DNA from: Thermoplasmata archaeon
GTDB taxonomy: Archaea; Thermoplasmatota; Thermoplasmata; Lutacidiplasmatales; UBA184
Assembly: GCA_030038885.1 (NCBI GenBank)
Contig: JASHQY010000116.1
Location: forward strand, 1 to 6,821
Direction: 5' to 3'
DNA: 6,821 bases
In this document: positions 1-5,127 of the stretch, piece after piece
Layout: the number at the start of each line of letters is the position of its first letter
Numbering within the stretch: the first letter of the stretch is position 1
The notes under the pieces: model-generated
Told to the model about the DNA's origin: nothing
Seen by the model: only the letters and a program-made list of their open reading frames with translations
Database searches by the model: none
Position numbers and translations under genes: made by a program

Positions 1-123
1 CTCGGCGATCCGATCCGCGAGGGAATACCCGTAGATCGGCCCGTCCCGCTCCATCACCGACAGGGCGTACAGCGCGAGGAGCCGACCGGGACGGGGTCCG
101 GGGAGGCCCCGGGGGGAAGACAT
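1..123 (-). CDS. PadR-family transcriptional regulator, N-terminal part (partial)
   Basis: Only the first 41 codons are visible; the gene runs off the left edge. The translation starts MSSPRGLPGPRPGRLLALYA and continues with LSVMERDGPIYGYSLADRIAE. The pattern 'LLaLyaLsvmerDGPIYGYsLadRIaE' matches helix 1, the turn and helix 2 of the PadR winged-helix domain, whose signature is a leucine-rich helix followed by 'gp.yGYel...i'. PadR proteins are dimeric DNA-binding repressors that often control themselves and a neighbouring detoxification or efflux gene. The ATG at 123 is chosen because a TATA-like GTTATATC lies about 25 nt upstream and no Shine-Dalgarno sequence is seen, so the mRNA is probably leaderless. 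The gene is divergent from the hydrolase at 343, which it could regulate. The effector-binding C-terminal half cannot be examined. Family assignment is fairly firm; the target is inference. Confidence 0.8.
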   Translation of the reverse strand, partial: MSSPRGLPGPRPGRLLALYALSVMERDGPIYGYSLADRIAE

Positions 124-128
124 ACTGA

Positions 129-152
129 GTTATGAATCGAATTCGATATAAC
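129..152. promoter_or_regulatory. padR promoter with palindromic operator-like site
   Basis: A perfect 12-bp palindrome, ATCGAATTCGAT (136-147), is flanked by GTTAT (129-133) and ATAAC (148-152). The outer arms are also complementary, though offset by one base from the centre of the inner palindrome. Read on the minus strand, the right flank supplies a TATA-like GTTATATC centred about 25 nt before the padR ATG at 123. The palindrome therefore fills the space between promoter and start, where a bound repressor would block transcription. Autoregulation by PadR is inferred from position. Confidence 0.55.
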
Positions 153-308
153 GTCATCGCCGCCCGGGACCCGGTCGGCGACCGGCCCGGAGGCGGCGGC
201 CCCACGCGAATCGTCGGTCCTCACCCGCAGGATTCCACCACGGCTCCGTCCCGACGACCGCCCGCCGCGGCCTCCGGGCCGAGGGGTGTTCCGCGACCTC
301 CTCACACG

Positions 309-317
309 CCTTAACCG
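309..317 (+). promoter_or_regulatory. Possible TATA-like box of the hydrolase gene
   Basis: CCTTAACC is the only AT-richer patch in the GC-rich stretch before the ATG at 343. It is centred about 30 nt upstream of that ATG, which fits a very short or absent leader in an archaeon. This supports ATG 343 over the longer GTG start at 286. The match to a TATA consensus is weak. Confidence 0.35.
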
Positions 318-342
318 CGCGAGCCCGTCATGGTCCTTCACC

Positions 343-1191
343 ATGCCCGCGCCACGCCCCCGTGGAACCGCCGCCCCCCGACGAGGAACCGTACCGGTCG
401 ATGGAGGGGCGATCGCGTACGAAACCGCCGGCGAGGGTCCTCCGGTCCTCTTCGTCCACGCGGCGATCGCCGACCATCGAATGTGGGACCGGGAAGCGGC
501 GCGGTTCGCGGACCACCATCGGACGATCCGACTCGATCTCCGCGGCTTCGGATCCTCCCCGCCGGCGTCGGCGCCGTTCTCCTACGGGCAAGACCTGCGG
601 GCCGTGCTCGATCATCTGGGCGTTCGCTCGGCGTTCGTCGTGGGGTCGAGCATGGGCGGCGCCTTCGCGATCGACCTGGCCCTCGAGCACCCCGAGAGGG
701 TCGCGGGCCTCCTCCTCGTGGCCCCGGGGCTGTCCGGGGGGATCGAGCCTCCGTTCGACCCGGACGAGCGGGCGGCGCTCGAGTACGACGAGCAGCAGTC
801 GAAGAAGGTCGCGGACGCGTGGTCCCGCGGCGACCGGTCCGCGGCGTTCGAAGGACTCCGCGGGCTCTGGTGCTCGGCCCTGGAAGGAGCGAACCTGGAA
901 CTCTTCCGCACGATGGTCGAGCAGAACACGGCCGAGGTCTTCGAGAACCGCAGCGGGGCTCAGGCCACTGCGGCTCCCGCCGCGGAGGCCCGCCTAGGCT
1001 CGGTCCGGGCCCGCACGACGCTCCTGGTCGGAGACCGGGATAACCCCTCCTCGGCCGTCTTCGCGAAGCGGATCGCCCGGGGCATTCCCGGGGCCCGCCT
1101 CCGGACGGTCGCGGGGGCCGACCACCTGGTCAACCTCTCCCGGCCGTCGGAATTCGAGGCGGCGCTGCGGAGCGCGCTCTCGGACCGCTGA
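343..1191 (+). CDS. Alpha/beta-fold hydrolase
   Basis: A 282-residue single-domain alpha/beta hydrolase, the usual length for the family. Visible in order from ATG 343: the oxyanion-hole strand VLFVHA (35-40); LDLRGFGSS (64-72), the conserved 'DlRGfG.S' segment; the nucleophile elbow GSSMGG (101-106) with Ser103; a helical lid at about 140-205; LLVGDRD (227-233) supplying the acid, probably Asp233; and GADH (258-261) supplying His261. The Ser-Asp-His triad is complete, so an active esterase, lactonase or similar enzyme is expected. No signal peptide is seen, so it is likely cytoplasmic. The substrate cannot be told; the closest general look is to 3-oxoadipate enol-lactonase-like enzymes. The frame stays open to GTG 286, adding 19 residues, but the TATA-like patch favours 343. 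It is divergent from padR and convergent with the GltD-like gene. Confidence 0.88.
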   Translation: MPAPRPRGTAAPRRGTVPVDGGAIAYETAGEGPPVLFVHAAIADHRMWDREAARFADHHRTIRLDLRGFGSSPPASAPFSYGQDLRAVLDHLGVRSAFVVGSSMGGAFAIDLALEHPERVAGLLLVAPGLSGGIEPPFDPDERAALEYDEQQSKKVADAWSRGDRSAAFEGLRGLWCSALEGANLELFRTMVEQNTAEVFENRSGAQATAAPAAEARLGSVRARTTLLVGDRDNPSSAVFAKRIARGIPGARLRTVAGADHLVNLSRPSEFEAALRSALSDR

Positions 1192-1271
1192 GCGACGACC
1201 CCGATCCGGGGGACCCCCTGCGCCGGTGCGCGCCGATTCCCCGCCCGAGGGGGGGCTAGAACGGATCTGCG

Positions 1272-2699
1272 TCAGGGAGTCCAGGTCGTGCCGCCGTATC
1301 CGGACGGCAGCGCCGGCGGCTCGGCACCCCCGAACGGGTCGGGGCGGGGCTCGGGAGCCCGGCCGTGCTTCTTCGCGAGGTAGGCGTCGATCGCGGCCGC
1401 GGCGCGCTCCCCCGCGGCCATCGCGTGGACGACCGATCGGCCCCCCGTCGCGAAGACCCCCTCGACGTCGGTCATCCAGTCGGCGCGCGCGCCCTCCGGC
1501 CAGCCCATCGACGCGAACTTGAACCCGTAGTCCGGATCGAAGCCGGCGGTGTCGGCGACCTCGCCGACCGCGACGATGATCATGTCGCACGGGATCGTCT
1601 CCTCGGAGTTCGGGACGGCCTGCAGGGGGCGACGTCCCTTGGCGTCCGGCGGGCCGTGCTCGGTCCGCTCGACCACGAGTCCCTCGACGTGCTCGGACCC
1701 GAGGATCGCCTTCGGGGCGCGGAAGAACACGAAGTGGATCCCTTCGATCTCCCCACCGGACTTCTCCTCCTCGGTCGCCTTCATGTCCTCGGGACCCCGC
1801 CGGTAGACGAGCTGGACGTCCGCGCCGTCGGACAGTCGCCGGGCGGACCGGGCCGCGTCGAGCGCGACATCCCCCGCGCCGATGACGACGACGTGCCGGC
1901 CCTTGCGCCCGAAGAGCCCCTCCGGCCGCTTGTTCATCGCGAGCAGGAACGGCAGCGCGTGGTAGACGCCGGGCAGCTCCTCGCCGGGGACACCGAGCTC
2001 GCGGGGCTTGGACGCTCCGATCGCGACCAGCACCGCCTCGTACCCCTCCGCGAGCAGGCTCTTCGGCGTGAAGTCGACCCCCGCCCGCTTTCCGACCACG
2101 AACGTGATGTCGAGGTTCTTCCACCGGGCGAGGTCGGTGTCCAGATCGTCCGGGTCGAGGTGGTACCTCGGGATCGTGTTGATCTGGCCCCCGAGGAACG
2201 GCTCGGTCTCGAAGACCGTGACCGGGTGACCGCGCACGGCGAGGTCCCACGCGGCCATGAGTCCCGCCGGCCCGGCCCCGACGACCGCGATCCGCTCCTC
2301 CTTGCGCTTCGAGGGCACGTAGAGCAGGTCGGACTTCCCGAACTCGAGCGCGGCCCGCTTGAGATGGCGGATCGCGATCGGCACTCCGCGGCCGGCCATG
2401 ATGCAGTCGTCCTCGCAGAAGTGGTAGCAGGTCTTGCAGAGCACGGTCGCGAGCGGGTTCTCGCGGAGCGTGAGGCGCGCCGCCCCGTTGAAGTCGCGCT
2501 GGGCGATGAGGGTGTTGTACCCCCGGGCGTCCTGCGTGATCGGGCAGCCCTGGATGCAGTACGGCATCGCGCACTGCAGGCACCGCTGGCCCTCGAGGAC
2601 GGCCTCCTCCAGCGTGTACGGCTGGTCGATGAGCGCGAACTTGCGGACCCGCTCTTCGCGGGTCTCCTCCTCGATCGGGACCCTCTCGTAGCGATCCAT
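1272..2699 (-). CDS. GltD-like NAD(P)H-dependent iron-sulfur flavoprotein oxidoreductase
   Basis: A 475-residue protein built like the glutamate synthase small subunit (GltD) and related NAD(P)H oxidoreductases. The N-terminal ferredoxin-like region has two cysteine groups, C40-x2-C43-x4-C48-x3-C52 and C88-x2-C91-x3-C95-x3-C99, which in this family hold two [4Fe-4S] clusters. An FAD-binding Rossmann motif GAGPAG (141-146) follows, with FET at 163-165 as the acidic end of the second strand. The NAD(P)-binding motif is GAGDVALDAA (274-283). The C-terminal FAD segment reads GVFATGG (414-420). The family usually has Asp after that glycine ('FA.GD'), so the Gly at 420 is unusual. GltD feeds electrons from NADPH to a large subunit making glutamate. 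No large subunit is in the window, so it may act with another partner or as a different oxidoreductase. ATG 2699 begins just ahead of conserved N-terminal sequence. Family is certain; exact reaction is not. Confidence 0.9.
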   Translation of the reverse strand: MDRYERVPIEEETREERVRKFALIDQPYTLEEAVLEGQRCLQCAMPYCIQGCPITQDARGYNTLIAQRDFNGAARLTLRENPLATVLCKTCYHFCEDDCIMAGRGVPIAIRHLKRAALEFGKSDLLYVPSKRKEERIAVVGAGPAGLMAAWDLAVRGHPVTVFETEPFLGGQINTIPRYHLDPDDLDTDLARWKNLDITFVVGKRAGVDFTPKSLLAEGYEAVLVAIGASKPRELGVPGEELPGVYHALPFLLAMNKRPEGLFGRKGRHVVVIGAGDVALDAARSARRLSDGADVQLVYRRGPEDMKATEEEKSGGEIEGIHFVFFRAPKAILGSEHVEGLVVERTEHGPPDAKGRRPLQAVPNSEETIPCDMIIVAVGEVADTAGFDPDYGFKFASMGWPEGARADWMTDVEGVFATGGRSVVHAMAAGERAAAAIDAYLAKKHGRAPEPRPDPFGGAEPPALPSGYGGTTWTP

Positions 2700-3001
2700 C
2701 GGACTGCTGGCCCCCCGAAGCGCCTGCCTCCGACTATTGTGACCAACGGCAGGTCTTTAGGCTTCGCGTGTACGCGTGCGACGCACTCACTCGAAGCGTC
2801 CGATCGGCCCCCGACCGAACGGGGGAGGTGGGTCCTCGGAAGGCGTGCGGCGAGTCCAAGCTGCCCCGGCCCGGGACTCCTTCGCCGAGCGGACCCGGAC
2901 GCGGGGCGCGAGGGTCCCCGCCGGGCCGCCCCGTTCGTAGCCCGTTGCGAGGCCCTGCGGCGGGAGCGTGCGGGGGCCACCGGGCCCGGTGACGCGTTCG
3001 A
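2700..3001. other. Intergenic stretch without a recognised gene
   Basis: About 300 GC-rich bases between the start of the GltD-like gene and the stop of the first PIN toxin. Every open frame crossing it looks like GC-rich noise, dominated by Arg, Pro, Gly and Ala. On the minus strand there are two AT-richer patches that might serve the GltD-like gene: CCTAAAGA (about 2756-2763) and ACAATAGT (2732-2739). Neither sits at the 25-30 nt spacing seen elsewhere in the window, so the promoter is not assigned. Confidence 0.5.
2716..2766. repeat. Interrupted inverted repeat upstream of the GltD-like gene
   Basis: CGAAGC (2716-2721) pairs with GCTTCG (2761-2766), and nested inside it CCTGCC (2723-2728) pairs with GGCAGG (2748-2753). 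The right-hand arms are separated by a 7-nt insert, the left by one base, so as RNA this would be a bulged stem with a loop of about 19 nt. It covers the likely promoter or leader of the minus-strand gene. It could be a regulator site, a leader hairpin or chance. Confidence 0.3.
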
Positions 3002-3406
3002 TCAGGTCGGATGGAGGTCGAACCCCGCTTGAACGAAGCCCGAATCGAATCCAAACGCGGCCCGAATGTTCAGGGACTCCATGGTCACGAAACTCAGGCA
3101 ATCGGTGAGGCTCCACCGCTGGTCCCCGCGGTCTTCCAAGCGCTGCCAGACGTCCCAGAACCGGTCGGGAGCGGTCCACACCACTTGGACGCTCTCGCTC
3201 TCCGTCAGAATGCGGTGGAACTCTCGAACCGTCTCTGAGGCCTTTAGCCGGAGGTAGGTCACCGCCTGCGCGAGAACGTAGTCCGTGGTGATCATTCGGC
3301 CGAACGTTCCGTGGCTCAGCTCTTGCTGGAAGCCCCGGGCCCGTAGATGGAACTGGTCGCGCTGGTCGAGCAACGCAATCCGCGCGCCCGTATCGATGAA
3401 TATCGT
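3002..3406 (-). CDS. PIN-domain toxin, VapC-like, apparently lacking a standard start codon
   Basis: A 134-residue PIN-domain protein if read from the ACG at 3406. VapC toxins are Mg2+-dependent ribonucleases held inactive by the cognate antitoxin. Visible are FIDTG with Asp5, SLTDCLSFV with Asp103 and AFGFDSGF with Asp121, three of the four acidic metal ligands. The fourth, normally Glu in 'vldE', is Gln47 in YVLAQAV. The expected start would be ATG overlapping the antitoxin stop as ATGA, but the sequence is ACGA. No ATG, GTG or TTG lies close upstream in this frame. The next ones downstream (TTG at codon 12, ATG at codon 38) would lose Asp5. The frame is open far upstream, but that sequence is antitoxin read out of frame. 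Either ACG is used as a weak start with translational coupling, or the gene is dead, or there is a base-call error. The fold is clear; activity is doubtful. Confidence 0.72.
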   Translation of the reverse strand, partial: TIFIDTGARIALLDQRDQFHLRARGFQQELSHGTFGRMITTDYVLAQAVTYLRLKASETVREFHRILTESESVQVVWTAPDRFWDVWQRLEDRGDQRWSLTDCLSFVTMESLNIRAAFGFDSGFVQAGFDLHPT

Positions 3407-3639
3407 CGCCGGGAATAGAGGATCTTGTCGTGGTCGACCGAGCCGGTCGTGCGTCGTCCCCGTCCGTGGATGAGCGGGAACGCGTGGAAGATGGGGTCCG
3501 CCGGGTTCACGCGATCGGGCAGCAGGTGGGCTCGCAGTGCCTCCCGAGCAATTTCCTTCATGCTCTTGCCCTCCTTGCTCGCCCGTTCGCGGAGCAACCG
3601 ATACTCCTCGTCCGCGATCGCCGTTTGGACCAACTTCAT
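3316..3639 (-). CDS. RHH antitoxin, VapB-like, read through its expected stop
   Basis: Starts MKLVQTAIADEEYRLLRERA. This reads as a ribbon-helix-helix DNA-binding domain: strand VQTAI (4-8), helix 1 at about 10-23 and helix 2 at about 26-40 (SMKEIAREALRAHLL). A linker with the toxin-binding tail follows (DPIFHAFPLIHG, then DHDKILYS at 69-76). VapB proteins bind and block VapC and repress their own operon. The natural end is expected at codon 79, where CGA stands in place of TGA. Without that stop the frame runs 29 more residues of low-complexity Ser/Arg sequence to the TAG at 3316, overlapping the toxin gene by 91 bases. The tail after residue 78 looks non-native. ATG 3639 is chosen because the RHH strand begins directly after it and an inverted repeat covers it. 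Antitoxin identity is inferred from fold, size and order. Confidence 0.72.
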   Translation of the reverse strand: MKLVQTAIADEEYRLLRERASKEGKSMKEIAREALRAHLLPDRVNPADPIFHAFPLIHGRGRRTTGSVDHDKILYSRRRYSSIRARGLRCSTSATSSIYGPGASSKS

Positions 3640-3653
3640 GCTCCATGAAGCAT
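3634..3653. promoter_or_regulatory. Inverted repeat over the first antitoxin start (candidate operator)
   Basis: CTTCATG (3634-3640) and CATGAAG (3644-3650) are perfect 7-bp inverted arms with a CTC spacer. An overlapping 16-bp near-palindrome (3638-3653) matches its own complement at 14 positions. The site includes the antitoxin ATG (3637-3639 on the minus strand). RHH antitoxins bind short inverted repeats at their own promoters, so this is a natural autoregulatory site. As RNA it would also fold over the start codon. Confidence 0.5.
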
Positions 3654-3768
3654 AGACTATGGGGTCCAAAACACCGCCCTTGAGCGCGATCATCGGCGCG
3701 AAGATTCCCGGCCGGGAGGCCCGCCCGAGGGTCGACCGTACCGAACCGCTGGACGAAGCCGACACCGG

Positions 3769-3781
3769 GGGTACCGTACCC
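3769..3781. repeat. 13-bp perfect inverted repeat
   Basis: GGGTAC and GTACCC are separated by a single C. It lies about 130 bp upstream of the first antitoxin start, within a stretch with no gene. The core ACCGTACC also occurs at about 3735-3742. Function is unknown. Confidence 0.4.
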
Positions 3782-4159
3782 GCCGGGCCCTCGAACGAGG
3801 CTCTTCGCGCGGAGTAGGGCGCGTGGGTTCGCACGGTGCGCCGCGCGGACGTTCCGTTTCCTCCGAGGGGAGCCGTCGTCGACCCGCGGTCCCCGGAGGA
3901 CGGGGATGGCCCGGTCGACCCCACCGTGTACCGCCGCCGGCGGGGCACCGAGCCGCGGAGCGGAAGTGCGCGGCCTGCGACCGACGTGTCCGACGGCATG
4001 CCCCCACCGGCAGGGGGGCACGCTCGCTCGGAGATCGAGCGGCTCGAGTGCCAGTTCCGCCGTCCAACCCTCGGGGGGAGGCGTCGCTCGAGTGGATCTC
4101 GCGACGGCGGGTGGCAATCCACGCCCCGCGGGGGTACGCGCCCCTCGGAGGGCAGCGAT

Positions 4160-4180
4160 TCGGTTACCTATCGTAACCGA
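4160..4180. repeat. 21-bp perfect inverted repeat with 8-bp arms
   Basis: TCGGTTAC (4160-4167) and GTAACCGA (4173-4180) are exact reverse complements around the spacer CTATC. It is noticeably AT-richer than its surroundings and lies about 160 bp ahead of the KaiC-like gene. This is the form of a dimeric regulator site. The short arms and missing T-run make a terminator unlikely. Confidence 0.5.
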
Positions 4181-4200
4181 CACCGTGCTCCCGAAACCGC

Positions 4201-4214
4201 GGGATCGCGATCCC
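4201..4214. repeat. 14-bp perfect palindrome
   Basis: GGGATCGCGATCCC is its own reverse complement, with no spacer. It lies 20 bp downstream of the inverted repeat ending at 4180. In a GC-rich genome such palindromes also arise by chance, so by itself it is weak evidence of a site. Confidence 0.35.
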
Positions 4215-4307
4215 AAAGAGGGGGGCGCTGCACCGGCGCGGGGCCGGCCCGTTCGCGCGGATGCGGCCACGCTACCGGCAGGTCGGTCCGAGTCGGGAGC
4301 CTGTGGC

Positions 4308-4334
4308 TCTATGAACCCCGAAGAATCATTCTTC
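4308..4334 (+). promoter_or_regulatory. Leaderless promoter plus palindromic operator of the KaiC-like gene
   Basis: TCTATGAA (4308-4315) is centred about 27 nt before the ATG at 4339, the spacing of an archaeal TATA box for a leaderless transcript. Between it and the start is a perfect 15-bp inverted repeat, GAAGAAT-C-ATTCTTC (4320-4334), ending 4 bases before the ATG. A protein bound there would cover the transcription start. Position and symmetry are seen directly; regulation is inferred. Confidence 0.5.
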
Positions 4335-4338
4335 TCCC

Positions 4339-5127
4339 ATGCGCGCGCGCTCCCGGAGTGCCCGCGGGAACCCCCCGTGGACGCCCCTGCCTGATCCCGA
4401 GGGACGGTACTCGACGGGAATCGCCGACTACGACCGACTGCTCGGTGGAGGGTTCCCCCGCGGAAGCATGACGCTCGTGGGCTGGGATGCGACCGTCGGG
4501 ACGGAGGACCTCGACCTCATGCTCTTCCCCACGATCCTCAACATGCTCCATCATTCCCGCGGCATGATCGCGGTGCTGCCCTCGAGAGACTCGCCGCACC
4601 AGTTCCGGGCGCGACTCACTCGCTTCGTGACGCGCCGCCGGTTCGACAGCCGAGTTCGGGTCGTGGACTACGCGGGCGAGGACGAGGGCCACTCGTACGT
4701 CGTGACGATCCCCACCCAGGCCATGCTCGAGGACGCTCGGCCCCCCGGGGAGAAGGAGAAGAAGGCGGCGATCCGGAAGCTGGTCGAAGCGGAGACGGCG
4801 GCGGCCGGCGGTCGCAAGCACCCGTTCCTCGAACTGTACTCCCTGGACGTCATGGAGGCGCTGGTGGGGCCGGAGCAGGCGGCGCGAATGTTCTTCCACG
4901 GAGCGAAGCGGTCCCGCCAGATGGGCAATCTCCTGATCGCCCTCATGGGACCGGGACTCGCGACCGCGGTCGGAGCCCAGAAAATGGCCGACCTCGAGCT
5001 CGAGCTCCACCACGACGACGTCGGCCTGATCGTTCGCGGAGTGCGGCCCGCATTTCCTGGCCACGTGGTGACGCCGGACCGTTCGGCTGGCCCCCCGCAC
5101 GTCGGATTCGTTCCTCCCCCGAGCTAG
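4339..5127 (+). CDS. KaiC/RecA-fold protein with degenerate Walker A
   Basis: A 262-residue protein with the start of a KaiC/GvpD-type RecA domain: YSTGIADYDRLLGGGFPRGS (24-43) is the typical segment leading into the P-loop strand. The P-loop position reads LVGWDATVGTED (46-57), where active members have 'GxxxxGK[ST]'. Thr55 replaces the lysine and Glu56 the Ser/Thr, so normal ATP hydrolysis is unlikely. The Walker B-like strand is FLELYSLDVMEAL (163-175), with Asp170. RGMIAVLPSRDSPHQFRARL (74-93) fits the next strand and helix, and a charged segment at about 131-160 looks like an insertion or loop. KaiC-like proteins act as signalling or regulatory ATPases; a P-loop-dead version may be a sensor or a subunit of another complex. 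No membrane segment or signal is seen, so it is cytoplasmic. ATG 4339 fits the upstream promoter. Fold fairly firm, role unknown. Confidence 0.75.
   Translation: MRARSRSARGNPPWTPLPDPEGRYSTGIADYDRLLGGGFPRGSMTLVGWDATVGTEDLDLMLFPTILNMLHHSRGMIAVLPSRDSPHQFRARLTRFVTRRRFDSRVRVVDYAGEDEGHSYVVTIPTQAMLEDARPPGEKEKKAAIRKLVEAETAAAGGRKHPFLELYSLDVMEALVGPEQAARMFFHGAKRSRQMGNLLIALMGPGLATAVGAQKMADLELELHHDDVGLIVRGVRPAFPGHVVTPDRSAGPPHVGFVPPPS

Larger units (their letters stand above)
3640..4338. other. About 700 bp without a convincing gene, rich in inverted repeats
   Basis: Long open frames exist on both strands here, as expected at this GC content, but none has a recognisable motif. Their compositions are Arg/Pro/Gly/Ser-rich and third-position GC looks close to background, not raised as in the real genes. 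The best of them is the minus-strand frame that stays open upstream of the first toxin to about 4270; I judged it noise. The stretch does hold perfect inverted repeats at 3769-3781, 4160-4180, 4201-4214 and 4320-4334. It separates the divergent antitoxin and KaiC-like genes, so it may be a long regulatory region, a decayed gene or an unrecognised RNA. Confidence 0.45.

Noticed and set aside
286..342. Upstream GTG start for the hydrolase, adding 19 residues
   Set aside because: The extra residues have no family counterpart, and the TATA-like patch at 309-317 would lie inside the gene. ATG 343 fits better, though this is not certain.
1192..1271. Terminator between the convergent hydrolase and GltD-like genes
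   Set aside because: Only short G/C runs that could pair weakly are seen, with no stable stem and no T-run on either strand.
994..2583. A 529-codon open frame on the minus strand
   Set aside because: It overlaps the GltD-like gene in another frame and has a Gly/Arg/Ala-rich, motif-free translation.
1365..3032. A 555-codon open frame on the plus strand
   Set aside because: It lies antisense to the GltD-like gene, which has clear cysteine and Rossmann motifs. The frame has no motif and is rich in Arg, Asp and Gly, typical of a shadow frame at high GC.
3407..4270. Long N-terminal extension of the first toxin frame (422 codons in all)
   Set aside because: The extension crosses the antitoxin gene out of frame and continues into gene-free DNA. 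PIN toxins of this type are about 130 residues, and the PIN motif begins at the ACG.
4311..4394. Small 27-codon frame starting with MNPEESFF on the plus strand
   Set aside because: Its ATG falls inside the TATA-like element of the KaiC-like gene and its first codons are the palindrome. The rest overlaps that gene in another frame.
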